Numbered from the stretch's first letter, positions 46,720-59,703 are shown. The stretch: 64,000 nucleotides of DNA from Fasciola hepatica (GCA_948099385.1 CANUEZ040000061.1:11330001-11394000), one strand, 5' to 3'. Notes: generated from the sequence alone by a model not told the origin. Program-made: numbers and translations.

Positions 46720-47110
46720 GTGACGCCCAGGGTACAGATCAGGTCTAGGAAGTGAGTAATTCTTGTTGGTGGGAAAGCCTGAAGAACCCATCCTCAAGGC
46801 GGACAGTATTTAAGAAGTAGAATGAGTTTTGTGGAGAAGAGAATGATAACCTACAAATGCCTGGTGCACTAATGTCACCGGTTTTGAGCTTGGGTCCACT
46901 AATGAGGCCTCTGACAAAACTCAGGGCGTCAACAATAGTCAGGAAGCCAAGGCTATTTCGGCCAGGCGGATGGTAAGCACAGCCAATCAGGATCTCATTG
47001 TGGTCATTTTGATGTTGGCCCATACTTAATCCTCCAAGATGTTCAGAACTGGATACTCATACAAAGGTACCGCTGGACCTTCCTCTACATAGATTGTACG
47101 GATTCACCCA
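46720..47110 (-). pseudogene. CR1-like endonuclease relic
   Basis: The frame 47023-46745 reads 'ILIGCAYHPPGRNS' (the I-G-C-x-Y-x-P-P block) and 'KTGDISAPGICRLSF', a degraded G-D-F-N-x-P-G-I-x-W block where F-N is replaced by I-S. Upstream (to about 47110) broken frames give 'VWANIKM', the usual preceding strand. Same strand and order as the RT at 45.3-46.0 kb. Confidence 0.65.
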
Positions 47111-50100
47111 AGCTGGTCCGATCTATTTTTTTCTGACGGCCATGTCACTTTTCGCAGCGGGGTCTTCGGTGGGAGTGGTAGCATACAACCAAGCTTCGGT
47201 TAATAAAGTCACAACACAATCTCACGTGGGGCCAGAGAAAGCGTCAGTTGCACCTTGTTTATTACCGATTGATCATTGAATGATATCAAAGACAGCAGCG
47301 CTGGTTGGAGTTTATTATTTTGAACAATGGCAGAGGCTCCATCAAAAATATGGTCATCGAGGGGTTGCAAAGCGGGAGAGGGAAGTCGATTGGGTATTGT
47401 AAATGGGTTTTGGGTCAGGTAAATGCGGTGATTGGATATAAACTTAAAGAGCATCCTCCAAAATGACGAGGCCATCATTATTTGGAAAATTCGAAGTTCT
47501 GGGCTGTTGCAGCGGAGTTAATTCCGAAGTTGGGAGCTGCTGAGCCGTAAAAAATTACACTTTTCCTGTAAAACTTGATGAATCACTTTTCAGAGCAACC
47601 ACACGATGGCGTGTGTAGGAGACATCTATAAACTGGATTAGTGCTGATGGAAGGGAGGTGAACCTAGGAGAATCAACGGATTTGGAAATGAACGGGGGAA
47701 ATAAGAATACTTCTGTAGCCTGCGAAGAACCTAGTTTCCATGAGCAAAGAAATTTTGAGGGGGATTCGGACAAGAATACGGTGAAACGAAGTTCAGAATC
47801 GAGTAATTTGGAGCAGTAAGCGGTGAAGGTTGAGCTCATGGGGTAACTAAAGTTTCTCCAGGCACGTGAAGAAACTTGTCCGGAGAGTTATGACTTTGCA
47901 GGACAGTAGAAGATATAGGTGGAAGCTTTTGGATAAATCCTTACAACACGCTAAATACCGGTTACAGTCAAAGAGCCCAAAGTAATGTTCCCAGGTTAGT
48001 ACTCTTCATTTTTAGTGAAAAGTCTTTTCGCTCGAGCACCCTGGTGATCTGTGACGAATAACTGCTTTGCTCTTTTCATCGTCCAACATCCTGCTGGTAT
48101 TATTCTAAAGGGCGATAGTGTGTTTTACTGATGTTACTCTGGTTGTTATCGACGAACTAATAGGCGCAGTAAGAGTAACCCCTGTGCAGCCTGGTCTGGA
48201 GGGTGAGCATTTAGGGAGGGATTTCTTGAGAATATGGGACTCCGCAGAGCTCCGGCCTGGAGAAAAGGTAGTTCGATCCATTTGAAATCGCTTGCTAGAT
48301 GGCTATGCCAGCCATGTTGATATTGATACATTTAAGTCCGCCGATGTCAGTTATGATTGAGGAAGCGAAATTGTTAGGGAAACAGAAAGCCAAAGAGCGC
48401 CTGCTGCTTTGGGGAAGAGTGTTGGGGCTATCGGTAGTGTTATTTACCCACCTAGAAACCTACCTCTATAAAGGTGTTCCGTTGGCCGTGATTCTAATGG
48501 TCTTAGAAGGAAGGATAATCCGCCACAACCCGCTGCTTTTCGCCAAACTCTGTTGCCAAGTTTTCATCTATAAACTGGAAAAGTAGGGAGAGCTGTTGCT
48601 TTGTGCCTGCTTACGTGGCGTATTGCAATGACACCAGTGATGTGTCGTAACGCAAGCCCCAAAGGTAGTATTGTTTGTTACTGACTAAGGCAAACCGACC
48701 GATATATTGAAAACAACCTACTTTGAGAATTTTTCAAAGGCAGACGTATTTCCTTGGTAAGTGTATCAATAAAGCTTCCAGCTGCAATTAGACTTTGAGA
48801 ATCTGGATGTGTAGCCGAATCAGTAGTACGTGGGATGAAGTGGTATACAATTTTCGTTCCATTTTCAAGATATGTGTATATAAAGAAAGAGTTTATAAGT
48901 GCTCCGACTAAGGTCCACCTGGTATGCAGTGATGGCTGTTTTCGCGAGCTGCCTTACTGCTGCCGAAGTGAGGTTGGTGACTCGGAAATCTTTCGTCATT
49001 TTTAGTGATACCTATACACTTTTTGAAAGTTTTGAAGGTTTTCAAACTTTTAAATGGACTTTGGCACTCTTTAAATTCATGAGAGAGTAAGCACCAAGAA
49101 CTAGCTGAAAACCCATCCAGGCGCCTTTCCAAATCCGTTCGCATATTACCGTGGAAACTTCTTCTGTGTGCACCATCGTTGTCCACAAATGCCTTCGGTT
49201 AGTTAGGAATTTTCCCCGGGCTTCTAGATGAAACCTCCGAGATATAGAAATATTCGCTTTTCGCTTTTTGTCAATATTCTAGCAGTAAGAACGTGACTAA
49301 TTCGTATGTCGGTGCCTACTAAATAGTCACCCTTTTCACTTGCCTAATGATCGGCTATATTTTGGGAACAGGCCTTTGACTACCGAGCAGGGGTCACACC
49401 TAAGTGAGTTGATGGGAACTTCTCACAACTCCCAGCAACTTTGATCCTAAGCTCAGACAAAGTTCACCAGATCGTTCGTATTTGGGGACATGAACGCCTT
49501 TGGGACAAAGGCAAATAGGGAACTGTGCCGTTCCGATGTTCTGAGAGTAAAGGAGTAAAGGGAGGGCAAGGGTACTTTCAGAGTAATTTCTAGTGACTAG
49601 GCTGCTTGTTTTGCCTTCTACATTCCACGGAAGTTTATCCGTTCGATAAATAAATTTATTGATGTCCTCTTGACTGAGGCGGCAAATCAGCTGAACTTAA
49701 AAGGGTATATATATTGTGGCAAGCAGTGCTGACCGGTGGATGTGGTTATTGTATGTCACTTTTTACGCCATTCTTCCAAAGAAGAGTGGTGCAAGCCATT
49801 TGCATGCCGTGAATGAAGTGAGAAACCGGCTACCCGGTTCTATCGGTGCCAAGACCATCCTGCTTGACAGGAGTCTGTCTCATTACAAAGCATTTGCCGC
49901 TTTCATGCCCTTTGAGACATGAGGAGGTACTTTCTCAAGGCGAAGTGGTTTGAATATAAATGACAACCGTCGGAAGTATCAATGGACGTATGACCTGGGA
50001 TTTGCTTCAAAAAAGGAAAGTTGGGACAGGTTCAAGGTAGCCATTGGCCGTCGGTGCACTGCAGCTATGCATTATTCGAAGGGAGCTCGGTTGCAGCAGT

Positions 50101-51776
50101 AGACGATGTGGGCTTTTTTAGTGTAAGGATTGTCGATAATGTGAAAAGTTTAGGACTAATCGGGCTAAGGCGGACATTGAATGTTTGAAATCATGCCTTC
50201 CGGCGAGGTCCCCATTGATGCGTGTTTGCCCATCTAGAAGCCCTATGACGAATTAGATGAGAGTAGATGTCTAATTTTAGGACGGGTTTTGCTGGGTTCA
50301 CTTGAGGCGAAATCCGGTATGAAGGACCATGCTGGATTCTCCGGCAGATCAAGTGTTCACGCAATTTCCGTTGTTTGACAGTGAATTTAAACTCTCATGG
50401 TTGATTCTCCAAACCCAAGGGAGGGCTACGGAACTGTTAAGTATAGCAGACCATGTGCAACGAATGGAGGCATGGGCTCCAGTCCAATTCACACATGCAG
50501 TTTTTATAAGCATTGGATGCTGCCGTGCACACACCTACGACGGTCCGGGTGATCAAGTAAGAGGTGGCATGGTGGTTGGGCCATTGAAGTTGAAGGTCCG
50601 TCTGAAAATGAGCCGCCTGCAATAGTGCAAGTTGTTGCTGGGGAGAAAAAGCAAACATTACGTCCAGGAAAGAAGCTGTCATTGGGTGAGGATGCTGCAA
50701 AGGACACAGCTGCATTAGTTGGCTTAGGGTATACAACTTTCAAGCGTTTTTTCGCAGCTGAAGAATTCGGCTGCTGCCACCCCCCCCCCCAGTGAAGGAA
50801 CAGAAAACTGATGTTTCGATAGGAACACTAACACGGCAATGGATCTAAGAAATAACTGTGCGGTTTCACGGTATTTAGGAGTAGATTCAGGAAGGAAGGA
50901 AGTTTCCTGTGTGGAGTGATCTGTTGAAGCAGGACTGAGCACACCCGAACCACGGCGAGGCGTTCCTCTACAAAATGTAAGGTGGTCACCAAATTTAAAA
51001 ACGCTGACGAATCCAAACTAGAAATAATGGGAGACGTGATGCAACATTTACATTTTAGAACCTTTAGAAACATGACCTCGGCTAAGTATAGAACGTGAGA
51101 GGAGACATGTTGTCGATGGGCCATCATCTATACTTCGGGACGTATGCAGTGCTTGTCGAATGGAGGACAAAAAGGTTGACCTGGACGAAGATGCCTTCCG
51201 GATGCAGTATTCAACATGTGGTAGGTGGAAGCATCGCCGGTGGGCCGACTATCGCAAAGGAGATATTTATGAGTGTTCAATTTCTGTCCATATGATGTAG
51301 TTTATGTTCATGTAAACTTCGTTCTATGCAATCTGCGACGAACAACATTCTGCATCGGCATTTATTCTCCCTTTCAGGCGATTCTTAGTTACGCTGACGG
51401 TGAACATTGTACAACTAAGGGAGAGTCCACTAGGAGATCGTCAAGCACAGTGTGCATGGTTCTTCTCCGCCGGCCGCGGGGTTGGATAGAGCCATCACTA
51501 CAGATCCCCTGGATGACGGATATCACTTAAAATTCGTTTACCCAAAGTTTGCCGGCTCGCGGTGTGCCTTCGCTTAGCTCGGGTGGTCCCCAAGGTTCTT
51601 CCTTCCTAGGGAGGGAACGGCAAGAGGAATTTGAAGGTGACAATTCGCTTGGGTAAGACACTAATAAATCAATGGCTCTTCGAGTACATAGGCTCAAGTA
51701 GTCATCTTGACATTGATGCGACAGGGGATTGTTGGCACGACCGATGTCATTTCAAACGACGCGTATTATGATATTT
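47111..51776. other. No recognisable gene
   Basis: Minus frames at 47209-47478 and 47555-47839 could be more of the endonuclease/ORF1 region of the relic at 46-47 kb, but carry no motif. Between 48 and 51.7 kb neither strand shows RT, gag, LTR or cellular gene signatures. A run of ten C lies at 50781-50790. Confidence 0.3.
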
Positions 51777-51803
51777 ATGTATATATACATATATATATAT
51801 ATG
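51777..51803. repeat. (TA)n-rich tract
   Basis: TATATATACATATATATATATAT, immediately before the 5' end of the CR1-like fragment. It may be the target site or pre-existing simple repeat. Confidence 0.8.
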
Positions 51804-51810
51804 CGTGTGT

Positions 51811-52641
51811 ATACGATATTTACTAATAACTTCATTAGTAAATTTCACGCAACAGATTCGATGGTGCACTTCATGGCAGATGTGCTTCTCGACATCCAAA
51901 AGTTTATACACAACCTACAGATGTCAAGTCCCCCTCGGAACTCTGTCACTGAACCAAGTACCCATCGCCCCAAGCTCATCAGTAAAGGATCTTGGGCTTC
52001 GATACACTAACAATCTACAATTCTCGGAACATGTCTCATTTCAGACGGCCAGGGCCAGACAGATAATAGGACTAGTCCTCAGATCATTCAAAATGAAACA
52101 TAGTATTCTTCTTACATACCAATCCCATGCTAGACCCCACCTCGAATATTGCCCTATAATCTTCTCCGGAATATCTAAATCTGATAGAATACGCCTGGAG
52201 AAAGTTCAGCGCACCTTCACCAAGAAGCTCATAGGATACTCTTCTCCACTGAGCTATAAAGAGCGATGCACTCTATTAAAACTTGACCCCGTATGGCTTA
52301 GACATGTCAGGCTTAATTTGTGTTTTCTATATAGATTTATTCATCGCTCTGCGTTCACTTCTACCAAATCTGTACAATTTTCACTACCCTCATCTTATCC
52401 TCTGCGCCACAGAGACTTCAGTCTGACCATCCCACAGTCCAGGCTGGCAATAAGATCCAACTTCTTTCTCATTAAATATTCAAAGCTTTGGAATAAGCTA
52501 CCCCTGACCATTCGCAAATGTACGTCAATAACCCAGTTTAGCCATGCCCTTAAATCACAACTTACCGTTAGTCATATGATATCTTTGACTAACGCCAGCA
52601 TATCTGAGGATCGAGCCTATGAAGAAGGCATCGAACTTTAG
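51811..52641 (+). pseudogene. CR1-like RT C-terminal part, mostly open
   Basis: A 5'-truncated copy that starts just before the catalytic box ('DSMVHFMADVLLDIQ', with the second Asp of A-D-D changed to Val). After a frame change, one long frame runs to the natural end: 'KDLGLRYTNNLQFSEHVSFQ', 'SHARPHLEYCPIIFSGIS', 'RIRLEKVQRTFTKKLIGYSS', 'LSYKERCTLLKLDPVWLRH', 'KYSKLWNKLP' and a Glu-rich end before the TAG at 52639. These are the thumb and C-terminal features of CR1-type ORF2 proteins. It is the best-preserved C-terminus in the window and the guide for the other copies. Confidence 0.8.
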
Positions 52642-54820
52642 AACCCTAGCTTCAGCCTCTCCTCCCGCTTTCTGCTATCCGTCGAACTGGCCTTCAAAAA
52701 CGGGTTCCACTACTAGGATCATGGCACCATACCTCAAGCCTACCATTTTCTGTCTAACGACAGACGCCAGACGTAACATTCATTATCATTTTTTACGTAC
52801 AACCTACACTGCAGAAGGATACAGTTTTGTCGTTTACAACTATAGGTAGCTAGATGCCTGCCGGTTCTCGCTACTCACCTGACCCCTTTACAACCCTGCC
52901 TCATCTAATTCAGTAGCCGGTCTTCACAACTTTGTCTAAACGATTACTGCCTCTTTCGCTATATAGCACTAGGGCTGCCATGTAAAACAACTTTCCTCTA
53001 ACCGAAGGTTTTTAGTCATTGATGTTTTCCCCTAGCACCAAATTGTTCAGTGGTGCTGGGTCCTAAGATATTAAGCCCCACCACCCAATACTTCGCTCCT
53101 TGATCCTTCGACTCTTCTCTTATTTATTGTGGCTTCCGCTCCTCTCAGCTTCCTTGCCTGGCCGTAATTCGCATGTAGATATTATTTTATATATAAACAT
53201 ATATGTAAGAACGTAGAGAAAAGCGCCCGTATTCTTCGCCCAAGTATGTTTTCCCCCCTTTTCGTAAGAAAGCGGCATTCCTCTTGTCCTAGAATCCGGC
53301 CTACTCTCCAGTTTACAGCCTTAACGAACAGCAACCTGCAGCATTAGACCTGTAGATACCCCACGATAGGATTTGTCATACATCTTCCGGATCTATCATA
53401 TAAGCTAGCCATTCGGGTTCTGGTGTGTCCTAGCTGCTTCTTTGTGACCTGTAAAACACCACTGTGGGATTCGTCATATATCCCCTAGACCTACTATGCA
53501 AACTTGCCATTCGAGGTTCTTCGTGTTGCCCAGCAGCTTTCTCACGTAGCCCTCAGACCCTAGTCCAAATGCACTTCCACGACTTTATTAACTCATAAAG
53601 ATAAGACTTCCCGGTGAACGGCCGATTCGGTAACCAATAACTTTGCCTAGTAGTATAATACCAGTTAGCCCTCACGAACACCGAACCACAATACCAACGA
53701 CCCCACATTTAACTAAGACCATTGTGCCTCATTTCCAACATCCGTACTCTCGTTATTTTGCTCACGCTAACCCTCAGCTGGAACATCTCCCAGACTGCGA
53801 TCCTCCCTTTTTCAATTTCAGAACCACCCGGCCATCACGTTGCCTGGCTGTAATATATCGTGAAGACAGCTTGTCTTTTTCTCTGCCCGTCTACAACCAC
53901 ACCAAAGGCTGGCTACCGCGAATACGATCTAGCAACGGGGTTCACCCAAAACAAGTCCTGGTATCACTGCATACGTTACTCTGAGGCTTCCTGAAGAATT
54001 CTCACTACAAGGCCCTCCCGATGTCGAAGCTGCCGTGCGAGGACTTCTAATTATACTGTGATCGGTCCAGATTCGGCGATGCCCGCCTCTTTTCCATGAG
54101 AAAGCGAACAAAACCGCAGTCAACCCTTGCCCAAAAAGCCCAACATGGACACAGAAAACCCACAAGAAACTCAACAAAATGATGTATTTGCCAATTTACC
54201 AGCATAACCTGCCTATTGCAAAGGTCTTTACTCTTGTCTTGCCTTATTTTGTTCCGCATGGACACGACATTCCGATTGTTGCTTATTCCTTCCTGGAACT
54301 CCATCCATCCTCCACCAGCGGCGAACTGCTGACACCAGATGACACACATCACCTCTCACGAAAATTGTCTCACCTTTTCAAGGGGTACTATTCCTTTTCA
54401 CATCTGCAAGTCTATGAAAATTAGTATTCCTCTGCGAACCTTCGTGAAATTCTTCCCTGCCTCCTTTGTCTCAACGTCAATTACCTTTTTAAGTGAACAT
54501 GAATATGCAGTGCCGACCTTTTCCTCGCATTATTCTTGTAAATATCGTATTTCCTGCGTCCTAAGCCAATGTCCGTCTGAACCTTCCTATATGCGGCTGA
54601 TTCACTACTATTGCCGCCGTTGACTTGAAATCAATTAGTGTTCGCCGTGTGTTCTTTGCTCGTTTTGATTCATTAAAACTCTCGGCAGCCTTATTCCATT
54701 GTTACCGTGATTTGCTAATCTCTCCTTCAATTTTGTGAAATTTTGCATTTCATTCAGTGATATTGTAAACTCTGATCATGCTTACATGCGTGCTTCTTGA
54801 CCACGGTCCAGAAATATACC
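52642..54820 (+). repeat. Long 3' UTR of the CR1-like element
   Basis: About 2.2 kb, pyrimidine-rich, no coding motif. The last 600 bp match 15101-15737; the terminus matches those at 11.93 and 31.03 kb on the minus strand. A two-unit tandem repeat is embedded at 53346-53547. The unusual length for a UTR is shared in outline by the minus-strand copies. Confidence 0.6.
53346..53547 (+). repeat. Two-unit tandem repeat, about 101 bp each
   Basis: Unit 1 begins GACCTGTAGATACCCCACGATAGGATTTGTCATA (53346) and unit 2 GACCTGTAAAACACCACTGTGGGATTCGTCATA (53447). Both contain GCCATTCG(G/A)GGTTCT and end in CAGCTTTC/TGCTTCTTTGT-like sequence. About 70% identical. Confidence 0.6.
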
Positions 54821-54839
54821 ATTATTATTATTATTATTG
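54821..54839 (+). repeat. (ATT)6 tail of the CR1-like element
   Basis: Directly follows GGTCCAGAAATATACC. Equivalent to the longer tract at 15738. Confidence 0.9.
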
Positions 54840-56400
54840 TTTATATTTGCGCATTATTTGTGTATTGCATATCGTAATAATTACTACACTGTTATACCCC
54901 GTTAGTATAGCATTGTGGGTATGTCCTCATCACACATGTACTTAGTTTTTCCCCCATTTTCACACGCATAATATATCATTGCATGCTGCAGTATTTTGTG
55001 CGGCCCGGGATTGATGGTGAATGCTTGAGACTCTGATGAGAAGGTCCCATGGCTCTTCTCGGCTGCCGTGTCCTGCGGAGCACTTTTTCAAAACCTGTAT
55101 TCATTTTTAAAGGCATAGACATTTTTAGGTGACTACCCAAGACTTCTTATTGTCTTCCGATAATCTTTGGAATTTTTGGTTTTCGGCCCCTTTCCGTGGG
55201 CTAATTATTGGAATCACCGTGGGCAATGTATGAACCGAGGGCTATTCAACATGCGGTACAGTCATTTAACGCGACGGTGCCAGCCTTTGCCGTGTATTTT
55301 TGAGACTGAGCAGCTATGCTTTATGAGCAATACCGCGCAAATATGGTCCCTCCTTTTAGACAAACGGAGCTGCTCCTTTTTAGGGGGTCTTCTGAATGAA
55401 CGCGATAAGTTCAACGTTATACATGCTGACAAAAATGGGCAACAGATATTCTTGCATTGTGAAATATAAAAAAACAAAAATTGACTCAAGCTGCTTCCCT
55501 CGAAAATGCACATGTATATATAAATGTACGTATGTAGGCGCGTATGTACTTGCCATGTATATATATGATTTATTCATATACGTGCGTATGAATAAAGAAG
55601 TGAAATATATAATGGGTATCCATATATATAAATATATATATATCCTTTACACGAGTATTAGATATCACATCGTCAAGCCTGGTTTCCTTCGCCACTCGGA
55701 GCGAACTAAGCTACGTAATTAATAATGCCGTCATAGCTGTGTATAAAGATAGTATGCACATGTTATTCTATAAGTATTTCTACCGCCGTTTTCAGTTGCC
55801 GTGAACAGTATCTTATGCAGTTATCGAGCTTTGTACAGTTCCCCGAATTAGGTATGAGTTACCGTGCCTACAGTCGAAAGGGCAGCTAAATCTTTAATTG
55901 TGTGCCTTTGTTTCCCAAAATGGACAAAAATTTTACCCCGGATTGTAGCGCTGGTGGATATCTCCCCGTCCATGGTCTTCAAAACTCCTGTGTAAGGTAA
56001 TTTGTTTATTTCCATCAGTGAGGGTATGCGCTCCCTAATGTAGCTGGCGGGTCGCTGCCCTCCTTGGGTCTACTCAATAATAAATAGTTTTGGGGTCATA
56101 TCAACCTGATCTGTGTCGCTGAAAGTAACAGGTGCTGCTTACTTTATTTTTTCCTCCAATGCAATTATCTCCTACTTGGTGATGAGTCGGATCCATGAAC
56201 AACTCGTATCACGGCTAAACATGGGCAGCGGTTAAACTCTAGTTCGATGCAGATCGCGATCCAGTTTTTCTTTCGTTAGCCGGCACCATAGACTGACCAC
56301 GAGCCCAGGCTCTCTACGCCCCTCTCGAAAGTGTTGATCCAGGTTTTGAGCTGGCCACCAAGACGACAGTGCCCTCCAAAGCAGGGTTTAGGGAGAAATA
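54840..56400. other. Unassigned, with A/T-rich simple sequence
   Basis: Short frames only. 55500-55645 is A/T-rich with repeated TATATA/GTATG words. No motif recognised. The right part may include the 5' UTR of the CR1-like copy that follows. Confidence 0.3.
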
Positions 56401-56569
56401 TTTGTTTGGTTTGTTCCGTCTCAGGACGTCGTAGGATAGGACCCAGACAACGCAGTCGACGACCTTAGAGGAAGTCGGAGAGTTTCACAATTTCGCAGCA
56501 CCCTCTCCTTACTTCTTCGTTGGATTTTCTGTTGCTCAAATTTGTCTTAGAAATACTTCGCAGGCACCA

Positions 56570-57757
56570 GTGGACAAACACCAACGTTCTAGAGTCCTCA
56601 GCCCTCAAGGGCCAGGTTTTGCGGCATTAACTGAGTGTGGGTCTTATAGCGGCACGGTAGATACTGCCCTCGGTCCGAAGGCTGATTTCACTGGGGGCCC
56701 AAAAGCTCGTCAGAGCTGCAGAAATGATCGCTTGGCTTTGCCTATCCAAAGTATTACTTCACGCTTCACCTGATCGTTCGGAAGCAGTATACAGCCCCTT
56801 TTACCGCGTGACACCCCTCCGGGCCACATCAGCGGTGTGCTGCACACCCACCGTATTGATCACCCACAGCGATCGGCTGCTCCTAATGCTAACGCTTCTC
56901 CTACTTTCCGTCCCCCACTCAACACTGCCTGCCCTCCGTCTTCTACTGACTCTCTATCCTTACTGGGACCCAACTCCTGTAGCCACAGCGATCCCAATAG
57001 TCTTGCACCTGGCATCTATGCTTTGCGCACACCGACACTGAACTCATTCCTACTAGTTCTTATTAACACTCGCTCAATAATTAGAAAAATATCGCACCTG
57101 CGATCTCTGGCATTCACGTCAAACGCTGACATTAGGCTAGTAACTGAATTCTGGCTGTCAGATGGTGCTTCGCTTGACGTTGTTCGCATAGCTGGGTATC
57201 AGTGCTTTTCGAACACCCGCAAGTCCAGGCGTAGAGGAGGCAGTTCAGCCCTTGTCAAATGCACTATCCACGCTAGTGTTATCGACCATCCCTCTCTTCT
57301 CCTTATCGATGACTCGTTATGGCTATCCATTCACGCCTCCGGCCAGAACCTCCTCCTTGGCTGCATCTACGTCCCCCCGGGTCTGGAGCCCGAAAAAATT
57401 GACTCTGACGTGGATGTCTTTAATGCTGCGCTTGAGTACCCTGCCAGCGCGAAAATTATTGCGGGTGACTTTAACTTTCCTTCAATTTGCTGGTCCTCCT
57501 ATACTAGCCCTCCCGCCCTCTCCACCTTCCTTCCTTGTGTCTGTCTTGGTGGATGGAACCAACATGTATCCTGCCCTACTAGCGGGAACAACATCTTGGA
57601 CCTAGTATTCTCCATTGATGTTCCAGATATGACCACTCAGATTACTGATCACTTCCCGGGTAGTGACCATCGTATTGTCAGGTGCGAGTTCAGCTGCTTC
57701 AGCTGTTCTCATCCGATGCAACCCCCCCCCTGTTCCGAATTCCTACAGTTCCTTTAA
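56570..57757 (+). pseudogene. CR1-like AP endonuclease, well preserved
   Basis: A Pro/Ser-rich lead (one TGA at 56771) is followed by the endonuclease in the frame from 56837: 'LINTRSIIRKISHLRSL' (N-x-R-S start), 'IRLVTEFWLSDGA' (T-E-x-W-L, catalytic Glu), 'SRRRGGSSALV', 'LLLGCIYVPPG' (Y-x-P-P), 'KIIAGDFNFPSICW' (G-D-F-N-x-P, catalytic Asp/Asn intact), 'NNILDLVFS' and 'HFPGSDHRIV' (catalytic S-D-H intact). So all active-site residues are present. Translation is then lost at a run of nine C (about 57721-57729), where the frame shifts towards the RT linker. Confidence 0.85.
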
Positions 57758-58059
57758 CTGGCTCCCAGTGCCAGTGATAGTCCGCTCCCTTACCTGGGAC
57801 ACATTTTTTCTTTCCTCCAATACCCTCACTGTTGTAAACTATTTGCTCCAACCTCCTACACTGCTTAAGTACCGCCAACCCATGTGCCAATCTACGCCCC
57901 AAGTCCAGCACCTCACGTCTGTCACTTTGAGAGCGTGAGCTGGAAAAGGTGCAACTTATCTTCGCCAGATCACGCGACTTTACAATTCTTCTGCGCATAA
58001 ACCACCTACACCTGAGGCTGCTTTGCATGATCGATTCGCAGCTGTGAAGGCAAGAGGCC

Positions 58060-59370
58060 ATGGCCCTAGCACACCCAAACAAAACTGGCTACCTGTCCAG
58101 CCTGCTTAGTAAAAGGTCCAATCACCCCAATCATACCTCGCCCAAATTCTTCATCGGTGGCTCATCTACCGCTAATAATCCAGCATCTATTTCTGATGCC
58201 TTCAATGAGCATTTTTCTTCCCCCCTTATAAAGTGCCCTGGTATTCCCCCTCCTACAATCCACCCCTGCACCTCTGCCTCTCTTTCATCGATTCCCTCCG
58301 TCCATCTAGAAATTGAAAAATCAGTTTTCTCTATTAAACCTTCCCCGAAACCGGGACCAGATGATCTCCCACAGGCCGTCCTCCGTTTCGGTGGTCCTGA
58401 CCTCCCTTTAGTGTTACTTAATATATACACCACCTCCATGCTCCACAGTTTCTTCCCACCTCAATGGAAATCCTCTGTTATGATTCCGGGCTTCAAAAAT
58501 GGTGCACCACCCTACCCAGATAACCGTCGGCCCAATAATCACACCCCAGTAGTCTGCAGAATCATGGAGAGAATTATCAAAAAACACATTGTCCAGTACC
58601 TCCTATCCAACAACTTGCTGAACCCTGGTCAGCATGTTTTCTTGAACTCCCGTTCCTGCTCTTCCTGCCAGCTTGACTTTCTGAATGTCCTATCGTCTGC
58701 TGCCGACGTCGGCAACTCTGTAATTGTCCTGTACCTCGACATGTCTAAGGCTTTTTCCCGTGTTCCCCATATGAATCTGTTGGCCAGAATCCGGTCTCTC
58801 GGTATTAATGGCCCTCTCCTATCCTGGCTATCCTCTTATCTCTCACAGACCACAAGCTGTGCTCGTTGACGGCCACTTATCTCCCGCCAAACCAATTACT
58901 AGCGGCTTCATCCAAGGCAGTGTCCTAGGCCCATTACTATTCCTTATGTACACCAATGACATTTTCTCTTCTATTCGACACGGCACCCATTTCCTCTTTG
59001 CCGACGATAAAAAAATAATGTACTCCTTTCTCCCTAGTGACCTATCGGTGACTCTGTGCAATATATTGCGTGACTTACTCGTTCTCCAAACTTGGTGCGT
59101 CTCGTGGTTTATGAAATACGCTGCGGAGAAAAGCTTCCTCCTACCATACAAGAGCACTGTACCACCCGGCCAAATTTGTCTGGACGGGCTCTGCATCCAC
59201 ACTCACCCCATGGCTGCAGATATAAGCTTGAGCTACTCTTGTTTCTTTAACTTCTCAGAACACGCATCACTCCAAATCGCTAAAGCTGTAATAACCGGTC
59301 ATGGAAAATCCCCTTTTTCCCTCGCGATTCAGTGTTTTTCCTAACATCACTCATTTGCCTACACCATTGA
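58060..59370 (+). pseudogene. CR1-like reverse transcriptase, cut off by a BEL insertion
   Basis: The first frame (to 58869) carries 'KPGPDDLPQAVLRFGGPDLP', 'MERIIKKHIVQYLLSNNLLNPGQHVF' and 'LYLDMSKAFSRVPHMNLL' with the catalytic Asp intact. Near 58845 one frame change leads to 'ITSGFIQGSVLGPLLF' and 'FLFADDKKIMYSF' with the A-D-D pair intact, then 'FNFSEHASLQIAKA' (thumb). Similarity to the 52-kb copy continues in another frame to about 59370 ('SRFSVFFLTSLICLHH'), where LTR sequence begins. The thumb end and 3' UTR are not found after it within this window. Catalytic residues are intact but at least three frame changes disable it. Confidence 0.8.
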
Positions 59371-59665
59371 CTTGTCTTTACGAACTGTTTGTTTCTATGG
59401 ACCAATTGTTGTTTGTTCGCGCCCAGAGCGCTACTTTGGCACATCCTTGTTCAGGACCTGCATGACGCACGTGCTCCTTGCTCGCACGCTGCAATTCGGT
59501 TTCTCGTTTTTTGAGTCCTTGTGATCGTATTATTGAGGTTTGTATCTTTTTGGTGTCATTGTTCATTCAATAATCTAGTACCGCAGAATATCACGGATAA
59601 TCGTCTTTTGATTTCGGGATCCGTTGCGAATTTGGCTACGCATTGCTCAAACATGTGTTACAATA
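59345..59665 (+). repeat. BEL/Pao 5' LTR, approximate bounds
   Basis: Homology to the other LTRs is seen in 'TTGTTTGTTCGCGCCCAGAGCGCTACTTTGGC' (about 59410) and in the downstream half from 'TTGAGGTTTGTAT' (59535) via 'AGTACCGCAGAA' and 'TTTCGGGATCC' to 'TTGCTCA...TGTTACA' (59662). The 5' boundary is uncertain by about 30 bp; I place it at the end of recognisable RT sequence. Confidence 0.55.
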
Positions 59666-59703
59666 CTCAATAGATCAATTTGACACGAGGAAAAACACGT
59701 AAA

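Noticed and set aside
49680..49922. Possible small gene at 49.7-49.9 kb
   Set aside because: 68-codon frame with no motif, no second exon and no splice evidence that I could support.
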